Shown here piece by piece: positions 1 to 11,944 of a DNA stretch of 64,000 nt (within the stretch, counting starts at the first letter, position 1; every line of letters begins with the position of its first letter). The stretch lies in NCBI GenBank assembly GCA_016748015.1, contig JAAOMT010000664.1:614786-678785 (forward strand), written 5' to 3'. The position numbers and the translations under genes are program-made. The DNA comes from Geosiphon pyriformis. Its lineage: Eukaryota > Glomeromycota > Glomeromycetes > Archaeosporales > Geosiphonaceae. The notes beneath the pieces were generated by a model. It searched no databases and was not told where the DNA came from. It saw only the letters and a list, made by a program, of their open reading frames with translations.

Positions 1-2199
1 TATCATCTTCAACAAGTGTTCGAAAGACTAAGAAAAGCAGGGCTAAAGTTAAATGCAACAAAGTGCTTCTTTGGCAAGACAGAGCTAAAATTCTTAGGAC
101 ACATAGTCAGCAAAAATGGCATCAAAACAGATCCAGAGAAAATAGAGATAGTAAAGAACTTTCCAGTGCCAACCAATATGACAGAACTAAAATCATTCTT
201 GGGATTCGCCAGCTACTATCGACATTTTATCAAGAACTTTTCCAAGATAGTGCAGCCACTCAACTAACTGCAAACCAAGAATACCAAATATGAATGGGCA
301 GAAAGTCAACAAGAAGCTTTTGACATTTTGAAAAGAAAGCTCATTCAAGCTCCAATACTGATTTATCCAGATCACAGCAAACTATTCATTATCACCACTG
401 ATGCATCCAGCCAAGCATTGGGAGCAGTATTATCTCAGAGAGGACCAGACGGCAGAGAACATCCAGTAGCATATGCCAGCAGAGGTTTAACACCAGCCAA
501 AAAGAACTATGGAACTCTAGAACAAGAACACTTAGCAATATACTGAGCAGTCATGAAATGGAAAGAATACTTGAACCAGAAGTTTGAAGTATACACAGAT
601 CACAAGGAATTAACATCACTCCAAAGACAAAAATTTGGAGATGGAAGACAGTCAAGATGAAAAATGGCACTCGCACTATACAATTATACTATACATTACA
701 AAAAAGGAAAAGACAATGGAAATGCTAATGGTTTATCATAAATGAGACAAATCTAAGAACATTTTAACACAAAAATATAACAAAACCAGAACAATACCAA
801 CGAAAAATATAACAAAAAATGAACACACAAAAATATCAACAACTACAACATTATATAGACATTCAACAGTTCAAAGAGAATTTATCTCAAATGGAATGAA
901 AGAGTATCAAACAACAATCAAAATATTTTATCACTCACCAAAATATACTTTATTGGAAAAATAGAAAAACTCCAGATCAACCAACCAGAGTAGTTACGAA
1001 ACCAGAAAAAGAGACAATATTATTCAACATGCACTCAAATCCAACAGCAGGACATTTTCACAAAGAAACAACCATGGAAAAAACCAGAAAAAGATACTAT
1101 TGGCCATTAATATATCCAGACATCATCCAATATGTTCAAAATTGTGATGCTTGTCAGTGAAGAGAAGATATGAAACCCAGTGAACCATTAAGACCAATCA
1201 AAGTAAGACAATCATTCAATCATGTTGGAATTGATCTAGTTGGATCATTAACAATTACCAGTGGAGGAAACAGGTACATAGCAGTAGTCATAGACTATCT
1301 CACTAAATGGCCAGAGACGAAAGCAATTTAAAGAGCAGATGCAGAATCTGTTGCCGAATTTGTTCATCAGGATTTGATCTATTGACATGGATGTCCAAAA
1401 GAATTATTATCAGACCAAGGAACTCATTTTGTGAACAAAACATTAACAGAATTGAGCCAAAAATTCGGAATTAAGAGACCACTATCATTACTATACCATC
1501 TACAAACCAATGGATTAGTTGAAAAATTCAACAGAACATTGTGTGAAGCAATAGCTAAATTCAGCCAAGAAAACCAGAACGATTGGGATTTGTTGATACC
1601 ATCAGTACTAGTTGCTTATCAGACAATGAAACAAGATACTACACAAGCAACACTATTTGAATTAGTATATGATAGAACAGCAATACTACCAGTGGAACTA
1701 GAAGTCAGCACATACTTCACTGAACCAATAACAGAAGAGAATTTCAAAAATACATTGTTGAGAAGAACATATGACTTAATGGAAACATTAGAAAATAAAT
1801 GATAAAGAACAGCTAATAACATACAAAAGTCACAAAAAAAACAAAAAGAAAGACATAATAACCAACTACTAGATAAACCAGTTGAATTCAGGATTGGAGA
1901 CAAAGTACTACTACATCATATCAAAGCAAAAAAACAATGGAGTAGAAAATTTGACCCCAAATGGGACGAACCATTTCACATAGAAGAAATTCTAGGAAAT
2001 GGAGCTTACAAATTAAGATTAAATAACAAAATCTTGACCAAAGCAGCACATGGAGATCGACTGAAACCATACCACCAAATAGCATCATCATCCATCAATA
2101 ATATTCCACAATTAGGAGTACAGAATACTAATCCAACCAGATGAGATTCCACAAGATCTAGAACCAATCATTATCATTGACAACAACAAGTCTAATTGA
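1..2199 (+). pseudogene. pol: Element E: Ty3/gypsy pol, 3' part (RT end, RNase H, integrase)
   Basis: The 3' two thirds of a Ty3/gypsy pol; gag, protease and the RT core lie left of the window. The start encodes the RT connection (GLKLNATKCFFGKTELKFLG, then FLGHIVSKNGIKTDP). RNase H follows (TTDASSQALGAVLSQ, HPVAYASRGLTPAKKNYGT) to about 750. Integrase runs from about 1010: HHCC zinc finger (histidines in MHSNPTAGHFH, cysteines in CDAC), then DDE with Asp in GIDLVGSL, Asp in LLSDQGTHF and Glu in GLVEKFNRTL exactly 36 residues later, so the triad is complete. The C-terminal part has RIGDKVLL and WDEPFHIEEIL. In-frame stops near 267, 543, 658, 1158, 1329, 1383 and 1800 fall at Gln, Trp or Arg positions and read as transitions. 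A frameshift near 2140 precedes the likely end at 2199. Decay is much milder than in the surrounding element A'. Confidence 0.9.
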
Positions 2200-2214
2200 T
2201 TGACAAAAGAATAT

Positions 2215-2882
2215 ATAAGAACATAGTTGATGTGACAGAAGAGATCAGGAAAATAGAAATTACGAACAATATCCATTCACTAGCCCAATAAATTTTTCAA
2301 TTAATCCAACACCAGGAGATAAAAATTACCATCAATTAACAAACCATTCGTTACAAAAATACGGTAAAGATACCACAAAACAAAGCATAGAAAAGACTTG
2401 AAAACGTGGTCGACAAGATCATGACTAAGATAAAATTGGTCATGAAAGAACAACAAATAGTCAGATTATACCAAGAACTTACCAGAGAAACTTGGACTTG
2501 GTGGATACAACAATTTCCATAAAACTATTGTTATTTTTACTTGGGACAACACATAAATATCCAGAATTTATATATGGATAAAACAAAGTGATTATTTAAC
2601 AAAAGAATACTACAATAATTAGAACATTTTGTGGGAAAGAACAACTTATCCACACAGGCCCAAGCTATATACCAAATACACACAGCATTTCAGGATCGAC
2701 CAGAAATCCTACTCAACAAAACAATGGATACGGTTACCAGTAATTAATTGGGAAAAATCACCAATGCTCAATTTGAAGAATTACGGACTCAAATAACACA
2801 AGTAATTCTCGAAAATGAAATTCAGAAAATACTTCAAGAGGGAGAATTAAATGAATTGGATTTTGACGGAGCTCAATATTAA
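2215..2882 (+). pseudogene. Element E: third ORF between integrase and 3' LTR
   Basis: About 220 codons of coding-like sequence between the end of pol and the polypurine tract. The first part (EQYPFTSPINFSINPTPGDK) and the second (from ENVVDKIMTKIKLVMKEQQI) lie in different frames with a shift near 2395. The second part is mostly helical, keeps YFYLGQHINIQ near 2530, then QLGKITNAQFEELRTQIT near 2745-2800, and ends in an acidic GELNELDFDGAQY. The last two motifs match the third ORF of element B (YFYIG, and YIGKLTKLKFQQFSDQIS), so it is a conserved accessory protein, not noise. Four or five in-frame stops (CAA to TAA or TGG to TGA type) break it. Function unknown; no transmembrane segment or envelope feature is visible. 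Confidence 0.7.
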
Positions 2883-2895
2883 AAGGAAGGAATAA
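2881..2895 (+). other. Element E polypurine tract
   Basis: The purine-rich AAAAGGAAGGAATAA directly abuts the LTR start TGTTACTC, the expected position of the plus-strand primer of an LTR retrotransposon. Confidence 0.8.
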
Positions 2896-3753
2896 TGTTA
2901 CTCATAGAATATAGAAAATATAGTATTATTAGTCAGTAGATATTAGCCAATCAGAGGTAAATGTAGTAAATGTAAAATTCCAGAATTCCTCTCAAAGGAA
3001 TTGCAGGATTTCAGAAATTTCAGGATTCCCCAACGAAGAATTGCAGAATTCCAGAATTTCAGGATTCCTCTCATCAGGAATCGTAAGATTCCTGTCGTAA
3101 AGAATTGAGGAATTGAGAAATCTCAATTATGTATATATAGCAGTAGGATTAGAAGCTAAAAAGACAGACCTTTTAGTTTAAATTTAATCTAAACAACATT
3201 CCAGTTTCCAATCATCAAATAAATAATTATTTCATATCTTAACCCACTCTCTACTATCAACACTTCATGTTGATAGTAATTGATATTTAACCTTGCTAGA
3301 ACAATAGCTCTTGATCACGGCTATTGACGAAATACTAACATACCAAATTGCCTTGGCTTATTTTTTTATTTTCTTTATTTTATTTTCTTTCTTTTTTTGA
3401 TTTTGTTGTTGTATATTAATTAATTAAAAGATTAAGCACTGAGTTATTGACGTCAAGAATAGCCTGGTAAAAGACCCAGAAATAAGGGTAAGATTTTATA
3501 TATTATCAGATAGCTTACCAGAAGGGCACGACTGCCAGACTAAATTTGGCCACCACACTGAGAAAGAAATTGGAAAAACTCTTGGAAAGATACATCTACT
3601 ATCAACACTATTGAATCTCTGTTTATTATACAAAGGACTCCATCAAAACCTTCAGATACAATACTGGCAGAACTTCATCCACAGAAGTAGCTTTTGAGCA
3701 CCAAGTTATGGGTTTGTTATTTAATTCAACAGCAGAAAAAATCACTTGTAACA
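2896..3753 (+). repeat. Element E 3' LTR
   Basis: An 858-bp LTR beginning TGTTACTC after the polypurine tract and ending TGTAACA. Immediately right of it the sequence resumes inside a family A LTR (CACACTATTTTTAG) that lacks its first 69 or so bases, so E was inserted in the 5' LTR of A' and the missing bases lie left of the window. It contains a TATA box at 3132. Its 3' part shares the GCCTGGTAAAAGA and GCTTACCAGAA blocks with solo LTR F, so the two LTRs are related. Confidence 0.88.
2977..3139 (+). promoter_or_regulatory. Array of GAA/TTC blocks upstream of a TATA box in the E LTR
   Basis: Between about 2977 and 3115 the LTR repeats short blocks such as CCAGAATTCC, CAGAAATTTCAGGATTCC and CAGGAATCG, alternating GAA and TTC units at 5-bp-like spacing. 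A TATATATAG box follows at about 3132. This is the layout of a U3 promoter. The block pattern resembles heat-shock elements (GAAnnTTCnnGAA), but that reading is inference; it may simply be a degenerate minisatellite. Confidence 0.5.
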
Positions 3754-4359
3754 CCACACTATTTTTAGATAATAATTATTAACCTGATCATTAATCTAGT
3801 TTTTGACCTAGTTATTGACCATTTTTAATAGTTATATAAGTGATAAGGTCTTTAGCTATAGAAAAACATGATCAAAGTAACAAAATAAAACACTATTAAT
3901 TACTTTTTCTTATATCACTTATTCTCTTTTTCTATTTACAAGTATCTGAACATTTTGGAATAAAAGATTACTTGTTAGTATTTACATATTTTATCTTTTT
4001 CTTTTCTTGATTTGTATTGTTAGAATTAGCCTAAAAAGTGATTGCTTGCTCTTGTGATTCATTGAATAAAGAAACAATTGAAAAACACAACAATACTTGT
4101 TATTGATTCTAAAAATTGCCAAGTAAAAGCATAGAATAATAGTAGCAGTATTATCTTGTTGACAATTATAAACTATTTTTGTATCTTCAAATTTCCAAAA
4201 AAAATTTACAACTGTAATTTTTATGAGACTGATAATGCATATTGAATTCATACATATTTAATTTACTCACTTATTGTAATTCTCTCTTTGATTATTTCCA
4301 TTACCCTACAATTTTGTTTTCTCTTGCTATCTATTAGTTTGTTACTTCAACCCATAACA
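3754..4359 (+). repeat. Element A' 5' LTR (5' end cut off by element E)
   Basis: Starts inside the family A LTR at CACACTATTTTTAG and ends CCCATAACA. It carries decayed versions of the 12-bp ACCTGATCATTG repeats near 3782-3822 and a TATATAAG box near 3833. About 69 bases of its start were displaced leftwards by the insertion of E. Confidence 0.87.
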
Positions 4360-4365
4360 TAAAAG

Positions 4366-4383
4366 TAGTGCTTCTTGTAAAGT
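4366..4383 (+). other. Element A' primer binding site (decayed)
   Basis: TAGTGCTTCTTGTAAAG lies 6 bases after the LTR end, at the place where A1 has TGGTGCTCCCTGTGAG. TGG, the complement of the tRNA CCA end, has become TAG by a G-to-A change. Confidence 0.7.
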
Positions 4384-4411
4384 TGTTAAAATTTACTTTG
4401 TTTTCTATTGT

Positions 4412-5965
4412 ATGAGTAATTATTTATATCTGTTATAACAATAAAAAAAAACACTTTAAAGCACACAACAAAAACAATCTAGATTATATTAAACTCAATC
4501 TTTTGCTTTTCTGTTTGATTTGCTTTCTTATTGAAAAAAAATCCAGTAGACAATTTTAAGACTTTTGAAACTGATTCCTAAACAAGCATTTAGCTAAAAC
4601 CTACACAGTTTATACAACTTATTACTTTAATCAAGCCTATCTTGAAGACAACTTTAAAGAAAAAAACAACAGCATTAATTAGCTTTTATATTTTACAACC
4701 TTTAAACAACAGCCCCTTAATTCTGAATATTTAAATCACCAAATTCACATTTGAATTACTGCTTATTAGTTAGCTAAAACACTTTTTAAAACAGAAAAAA
4801 AAAGCTATCAAACTGCTCTTATTTTTGATCTCTTCTTTAGTAAATTGGAACATTTTACATAAACAGTTATTTCTGAACCAATGGCTAATAATCCTATACA
4901 ACAAAACATTCTGATTACCCTTCAAAGTATACAAACTGCTCTAGGGCAAAAAAACAACACTCTATTATCTTTATTCAAAGATGATGCACAAAACCTAATT
5001 GAATAGTTAAATGATTTTAAAAGAGCAGCCACTGTTAATTAATATAATACTAAATATAAGTTCCAAATTATTAGTAGCTATTTTTAAGGCTCTTCTGCTA
5101 CCTAGTTTTTACAAAAAACTAATAATAGTGCTTACCAAAAAATCATTAAATGGATATCAACAAATGCTAAAGAAAAAAACACCTCTTTTACAATCCAGTT
5201 TGAAACTAAATTTAGAACTTCTATCTTAATTTCAAAATAGCATATAAAATTAGAAAAAAAACCCAAAGTCTTGGTAAAGTTGTGACTGAATATGCCAAAG
5301 CAATCAGAAAACTAATCAAACAAATAGACTTTGAAATAAATTAAACAAAAAAGCAAAAGATTCATTTCTTTACAAAAGGATTAAGAACCAATCTTTTTTA
5401 TGCTCTTTGGCTCTTTTTGGCTCTAAAAAATAATTTTACAATGAATATAACTATTGAATTTGTCTAAAAAATAGAAGACAATCAAAAAATGCACCTAAAA
5501 TTCACACTTCTAGTTTTTGCTCCTGTTTCTGTTATGGCTTCTGCTTCTCAAATAGCTGTTACTTTCTTTGCTGCCCAAACTCAAGACTCAAATAAATAGT
5601 TAATAGATAGACTTACAGCCAATTTTGTCTGATTACTGAAACCCTTAGTTCAAGTAGTTAGAGATAATTAGCAACCACAAAAACCCAAATTTGAACTTCA
5701 TTTTAATTAGTCCCAACAACCCTCTTATCAAAGACAATAAAATTGTGGCCTATTTGTGTGTTATTACTGTGGAGTAACTGGACATTTTTCCAAAGATTAC
5801 AACAATTTTTTTCTGTTTCCTTCAGCTTTTAGAAATAATAATAATTAGAACAATAGAATTAACAACAATAGTGTCCTTAATTAAAGATCCAATTATGCTA
5901 ACATCAATTTCTTTAAAGAGGATTTCCTAATTGAAGCTACTGTTTATCAGCCTTTAAACTGGTAA
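4412..5965 (+). pseudogene. gag: Element A' gag
   Basis: Decayed gag of family A (about 517 codons when intact). The ATG at 4412 matches the gag starts of A1 and A2. A second conserved block starts near 4881 (Met-Ala-Asn-Asn-Pro). Many codons for Gln and Trp are stops. The nucleocapsid knuckle near 5757 reads CYYCGVTGHFSKDY: the last Cys of CCHC has become Tyr (TGC/TGT to TAC/TAT type). The gag stop TAA at 5963 comes right after the TTTAAAC heptamer. Confidence 0.85.
5953..5959 (+). promoter_or_regulatory. -1 frameshift slippery heptamer TTTAAAC (A' gag-pol)
   Basis: In the gag frame the codons read CCT TTA AAC TGG TAA, which is the canonical slippery heptamer T-TTA-AAC ending one codon before the gag stop. 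A -1 shift here enters the pol frame (CTG GTA AGT). The same heptamer is kept in A1 and A2, even though A' has changed at many surrounding positions. Confidence 0.8.
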
Positions 5966-8900
5966 GTGTATTTCCAAAGGGTAAAAGTACAAGTTAACCA
6001 GAAAAAAACTCTTTTTATACTTTTAACTTAACTAATAATAACTATAACATAGATGAACTAGCAATTAATACCTTTGAATCAACATAAAAGAAAAAAAAAG
6101 CCAAAATTGATTTTGTTCTGGACCCAAACAAAGCATCTATATCAATTGTTGATAGCAATAAGCCACTAAAAGCTAAAGTTTTTAAAAATCCTTTAAAGTT
6201 AAAACTCTCAGAAATTGTACAAAAATCTGGTTTCTATTCTGTTATTAAAAATCTCATGGAAACCTTAGCTTATATTATCTTTGGCCAGTTAATAACCTAT
6301 TCACAATTCAAAAAAGCTCTTTGTAAATTCTTGATTCTAAAGAAAAAGATACCAAAAACCAATAAATGCTCTTAACAAGCTAAATTTACCAACAATAGTA
6401 ATGTCACCCCTCTAATTTACAAAGCCCAAATAGCTGGTTATTTTATTGACTTAATCCTAAATAGTGAATCATCTGTAAGTGTAATTGCCAAACACTTTCT
6501 GGAAGTCATTAGTAAAAAGATTAATGAACTCTTAATCAGACCAATAACCAATATGTATAGTGACAAAAAAAAAGAACTTAGTATAGCCAAAGCTGTTCCT
6601 ATTTATATCAATAGCATTAGTATTAAGACTGACATAAAAGTATTTAAAACAAAAAAATACACTATTATTGTTGGCAATGAATGATTCAAGAAAATAAAAG
6701 TTTTGTTTGATTATGAACTTTGTAAACTAATTATTAGATGTAGTAAAAAACCCATTGTGGTTAAATGTTGCCATTGGACAACTTCTCTAATATTCAAGCA
6801 AAATTAAAAAGATGAGCAATCAGATAAATCAGATAAAAAAAACAATGAAGAAAAAGATCAAAAAGAACAAAAAGAAACTGCTGAACTTGCTTATACCATC
6901 TTTATCAGCAATAACAAGCCACTAGATAATGTTAAAGTTAACAGAAAAAAATCATTGTAAATAACAAGCTGATTTGCTGGCCCTATTATAATATATTTAG
7001 AAGAACCTTTAACAGAAAACCTAGCAAAAAAGTCAAATACAGCTATTAGTGACATGATCTTTATATCAGGTATTAATGTGATAAATCTTTGTATTTTTCT
7101 AATGATAAATGCAAGTCTTGTCTGATCTATTACAAAGATTAAGAGCCAATTAGTTTAATATTCAAAGAAAAATTAAGAAAAGTACAAAAATTTTTTGAAA
7201 ATAAACTACTTGAAATCTAATCACTTGTAATAGAACAAAAAAAATCCTCCTTTAAAGAAAAAAAAGTAGACATTAAAAATTTGTTGGCTAGAAATAGTTC
7301 AGTTATCTCAAAAAAAGGTAACACCCCTGAACAAACTTATATAATACAACATACTATCACTATTAGAGAAACTCACCTTATTTATTTAAAGTTTTATTAA
7401 TTTAATCAACATAATAATAAGTTTATTAAGAAAGAGATAACTCAAATAAAAAATCTTGAATTCATACAAAAAACCAAGAGTAAATAAGCTTTTTCAGTTG
7501 TAGTAATATCCAAAAAAAGTAGAACTCTATTTTTGTATCAACTACTGTCAATTAAATATCATTACTATAAAAGACATATACCTACTTCCCAAAATTGATG
7601 TAATACTAGACAAATTCAATAGTGCTGTTTTCTTCTTAACTATTAACTTAACTGCTAAATTTTGGCAAATAGAGATGAATTCAGAAAGTAGAAAAAAAAC
7701 TGCTTTTATTACCAAGTATGATACCTATGAATTCACAATTATGCCTTTTGGTCTTATCAATACTCCTTCTATCTTTTAATGCCTAATAGACAAAGTGTTT
7801 GAATCAGTAAAAAAAAACTTTGTTCTGGTCTATTTGGATGACATAACAGTATACTCAAAAACCTAAGATAAACATCTTAAACATTTGCAAAAGGTTTTTG
7901 ATCTTCTTAAAAATATTGGCTTCAAGATAAATTCAATTAAATTTTTTTTTGGATGACAATCCACCCAGTTTTTTGGTCATCTTATTATAAAAGATGGAAT
8001 CTTTTCTGACCCAGCCAAAATTGAAAAAGTCCAAAACATTAGACAATTTATGAATGTTTTTAAACTATGCTTTTTCCTTGGTTTGGCTTTTTATTATCAC
8101 AAATTTATCAAGAATTTCTCTAAAATCGCTTTTTCTCTTAATCAGCTATTCAGAAAAAATGTCAATTATTATTGAAGCACTCATCAATAAAAAGCTTTTG
8201 AAACTTTAAAGAAAAAACTTATTACTGAACCAATTCTTAAACAACCTGATCTAAACCAATCTTTTATTTTGTACACTGATATATCTGGCTATAGATTTGG
8301 TGCTGTTCTCTTCCAAAAAGATAAAGATAACAGAAAACATGCTATAGCATATGCCAATAGATCCCTCATACCAACAAAAAAAAACTATTTAGTTACTGAA
8401 CAAAAATACTTAGTAGTAGTATGAGCTACTAATTATTGGGACCAATATTTTTTTGATATAAAATTTCTAGTGATAATAGATCATTAAATCTTGGTTTGGT
8501 TGTACAATAAAAAAAAGCTAAAACACAAATAAATAACTTGCTAAATACTTTATCTGGATGAATTTGGCTATAATATTTAACACCACAAAAAAGCTAATTA
8601 TCAAAATGCTGATACTTTCTCCAAACTTACTATTCAGTAATAGTATAACCTCTTAACCAAACCAACTTAATTATTAATAACTTCTTTATAAACAAACACA
8701 ATAATAGACTTGGACAACTATTCTGTCTTAATGGAATTTTTGGATAAAAAACAATACTCACTGAACTACAATTGACAGCAAAAAGAACAATTGTGTAAAC
8801 AATCAAATTTTTATTTAATTTGCCAAAACCAATTATATAAAAGAAACAGAAAAGATTCTAACCACTTTTAGAGAATCATCAGATTTGAAGAAAGAGAAAT

Positions 8901-9930
8901 TGTAATATATAACATGTACACTAACTTATTAACTGGACATTTTGGAAAAACAAAAACAATTCAGAAAATTTTAATTCACTATTATTGGTCTATCTTAAAA
9001 AAAAACATTGCTAAATACATCAAAATCTGTAACATCTGCCAAAGAAGAGGTAAATTCAATCAAAAAAAAATATCCATTTAATCTCTGTTGGTCAATTATT
9101 TGACAGAATTAGTATAGTTGTTAGATCTTTAACAATAACTTCTGATGGCAATAGATATATTATTACAGCTACTAACTATCTTATAAAATGAGTAAAAACA
9201 AAAGCCACTTCAGACCAAACAGCAGTTTCAATAGTCAACTTCATTTATAAAAATATTATCTGTCATCATGACTGCCCCAAAGAACTTTTATCTGATAAAA
9301 AAAAGCTTTTTTTAATACACTGGTTGAAGAACTTTATAGAAAAATAAGAATATATTATAAACTTTCCTTCTCTTATTATTTTTAAACAAATAGCTTAGTA
9401 AAACATTTCAATAGAACATTATGTGAAATCTTAGTTAAAACCAGTGAAAAAACAAACTTATGAAACAAAGTATTGTCTTTAGCTTTGTTTGTTTATAGAA
9501 CTATGAATTATGACATAACAAAAATCACAATAGGAAATTATAAAGACATTTTGCAAAAAAAACTTGGTACTATTCTTGATTCATTGATAGAAGCATAAAT
9601 AATTGTCTTTGAAAAAATAAAACAGTTCCAAAAAAAGCTTAAGAAAAAAAAACTTATAAAACACTTTTCTTAAGTATTGGTAACTTAATATTAGAATATT
9701 GTTTAAACAGAAACAATGTCTATAATAATAAATTTTCTGGCCAATGAAAAAGACTTTTTATAGTCAACAAAGTTTTAAACAATAATTTTTATATTTTTCA
9801 AGATCAATTTGGAATAATTTTCAATGATCATCTTGTTCATAGTACACAATTCAAAAAATATCATAAACAATCTAATTAGTTGCCTGTTGTGGTAATATTG
9901 ACTCAAATGATCAGCAAAAATTAAGTATAA
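5960..9930 (+). pseudogene. pol: Element A' pol (PR, RT, RNase H, IN)
   Basis: Decayed family A pol. Protease motif near 6451: LILNSESSVSVI, so Asp-Ser-Gly has become Asn-Ser-Glu. RT spans about 7300-8130; the catalytic YLDD at 7831-7842 (VYLDDITVYSKT) is intact here although it is YLDN in A1 and A2. RNase H is about 8200-8640. Integrase is about 8900-9600 with HHCC (LTGHF, CNIC); the first catalytic Asp region carries a 2-base deletion, and the DDE glutamate position is Lys (LVKHFNRTL). Numerous stops at Gln and Trp positions and several A-run indels destroy the frame. It would end at TAA 9928-9930, overlapping the third ORF. Confidence 0.88.
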
Positions 9931-10623
9931 ATAAATGCACCATTTTTAAAACAAAGGTATTTTTAATCAACATAAATAATTATTTCTTGGATTAAAACAT
10001 TCAAAATGCTTTTTATATTTTCTATGAGTATTGGATCAAAAACTATTCAAATGCTATTCTGACCATTAAAAAACAGACCACTATAATTGATAACAATAGA
10101 ACACATACTGTTATTAGACCCAAGAAAACCACTACCAAAAGAAAAATAATTGGTAGCAAAATAGATAAATATCTGTTAGAAAGTATAACAGCAGTTATAC
10201 TCTTATCTTCCAACATAATTGGAAAAACACTTCAAAAAATCTTGCCTATAAACAAAAAATTATCATATGGAAGGCAATTAGAACTTTATGATTACTTTGA
10301 TAAAATTATAGAGGATATAAAACTCATGAAAAAAACAACTTCAGAAATACAGACAAAAATTTTGGGCATTATATAGTTAGATGTCTCAAGAGTTTTAACT
10401 ATTGCTAGAAAAGCTAAAACTCTTATACAAAGATTTGGTTTCTTAGATACAAAACTTATTTTGTTTTAAGTATTATATATTCTATTCACAAAAAACTTCA
10501 ACAAATTAGTTAGCTTTAAGTTAGACAAAACCCTTTAAATAGATTACTTTATAAATAGCTTGATTTTATCACAATTTCTTTGGAAAAGATAATATTATGA
10601 TTGAAACTCATACTTTTTATTAA
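9876..10623 (+). pseudogene. Element A' third ORF
   Basis: Same position and sequence as the third ORF of A1, in the -1 frame relative to the end of pol. Conserved pieces include IKNYSNAILTIKKQTTIIDN, the basic PKKTTTKRKIIGSKIDKYLL and RFGFLDTKLIL. It ends ETHTFY-stop inside the 3' LTR, with stops at several Gln and Trp positions. Function unknown. Confidence 0.75.
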
Positions 10624-11274
10624 TTATTACATGTATTAGCCAATGTCATATAATTAGCCACCTTATTTTTAAATAGTAATTATTGACTTAATTATTGACC
10701 TGATCATTGACTTAGTTGTTAATCTGATCATTGACTATTTTTAATAGTTATATAAGCAATGAGTTCTTTAGCTGTAAAAAAATATGATCAAAGTAATAAA
10801 ATAAAACATTATTAATTACTTCCTTTTATAATACTTATTTCCTTTTCCTACCTTTAAGTATTTGAATATCTTGGGATAAAAGATTATTTGTTGGCATTTA
10901 CATACTTTATCTTTTCTTCTTCTTGATTTGTATTGTTAAAATTAGCCTAAGAAGCAATTATTTGCTCTTGTAATTTATTGAATAAAGAAATGATTAAAAA
11001 ACACAATGATATCTGTTATTGATTTTAAGAATTACCATGTAAAAACATAGAATAATAGCAGTGGTATTATTTTGTTAACAATTATGAACTATTCTTTTAT
11101 TTTTAAATTTCCAGAAAAAATTTGTGACTGTAATTTTTATGAGACTGATCATGCACATTGAATTCATACATATTTAATTTGCTCTCTTATTGTAATTTTT
11201 TTTTGATTATTTCTATTATTCTATAATCCTGTTTTCTTTTGATATTTATTAGCTTATTACTTCAATCCATAACA
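10593..11274 (+). repeat. Element A' 3' LTR
   Basis: A 682-bp LTR starting TATTATGATTGAAACTC (ancestral TGTTA with G to A) and ending CCATAACA. It carries decayed 12-bp repeats at 10690-10737 and a TATATAAG box at 10749. It abuts C's LTR directly at 11275. Confidence 0.88.
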
Positions 11275-11944
11275 CTATTATTAATTAACATATATTAATA
11301 TTAATTTAAATTATCACTTATTATTTAATCAAATTATTAAATATTATTATTTAATTAATAATCCAATTTATATAATAGAAATTAGAATAATCAAATTACA
11401 TAATATCTTAAACTATTTAACATTTAAGAATTCACCAAAATATGTAGAAATTTGCTAAAATAATAAATAATTCACCAAAATAACTAATAGTTTATTGAAA
11501 TAACTTGTAGTTTATCAAAATATATCTTATCTTACTTAGAATTATCTTAATTTGAATTAATTAGCTTTACAAAAAAGTAATAAAAATACCAAATATTTGA
11601 AAACCAAATTTTTTAATTATTTACACTTGAAATTTTCTTAAAATTCAATTAATGTTTTAAAATTAATTAGCTACTAATTTCAGTAATCTGTTAGTGACTT
11701 TAAGTCTAAATAGAAAATGATTTTCTTAACAAAATTCTATTTCTTTTATATTTTTTATATTTTTTTTCACTTTTTTTACTATAATTATTAGGGTAGTTTA
11801 CAGATAAAATTTCTGTAAAAAAATTAACTTTTATAGCAAAATAACTACACATTTTTAGTAAGCTTTAAGATGAGCAATTTCTGAAAAAGAGTTGACTTTT
11901 ACTACAAAGTAACTACATATAGTAACTGGTATAAAATTGGCCAT
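11275..11944 (+). repeat. Element C 5' LTR, left part
   Basis: First visible part of C's 5' LTR, from CTATTATTAATTAAC to GGCCAT, where element B is inserted. Compared with C's own 3' LTR it lacks about 75 bases near 11525 (the block starting CAGCAAAGAAAAAAG). CpG-bearing repeats of family B appear here in decayed form (TTCACCAAAAT and similar). Confidence 0.87.

Larger units (their letters stand above)
3754..11274 (+). mobile_element. Element A': decayed Ty3/gypsy of family A
   Basis: A complete but strongly AT-shifted family A copy: truncated 5' LTR, PBS, gag, frameshift site, pol, third ORF, 3' LTR. It aligns throughout with A1 and A2 on the other strand. Differences are overwhelmingly C to T and G to A (for example the gag motif with Trp-Leu-Asp-Asp becomes stop-Leu-Asn-Asp). 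It is interrupted on the left by E and was itself inserted in the 5' LTR of C: at its right end (11275) C's LTR resumes with CTATTATTAATT, lacking its first 54 bases. Its 4-bp target copy would be CTAT. Confidence 0.9.

Noticed and set aside
540-1805. TGA read as Trp (nuclear code reassignment), because many in-frame TGA codons in E and B fall at Trp positions
   Set aside because: TAA and TAG occur at Gln positions in the same genes, some TGA codons fall at conserved Arg positions (dUTPase motif 2, GFGSTG-Arg), and homologous copies have TGG there. Transition decay explains all of it.
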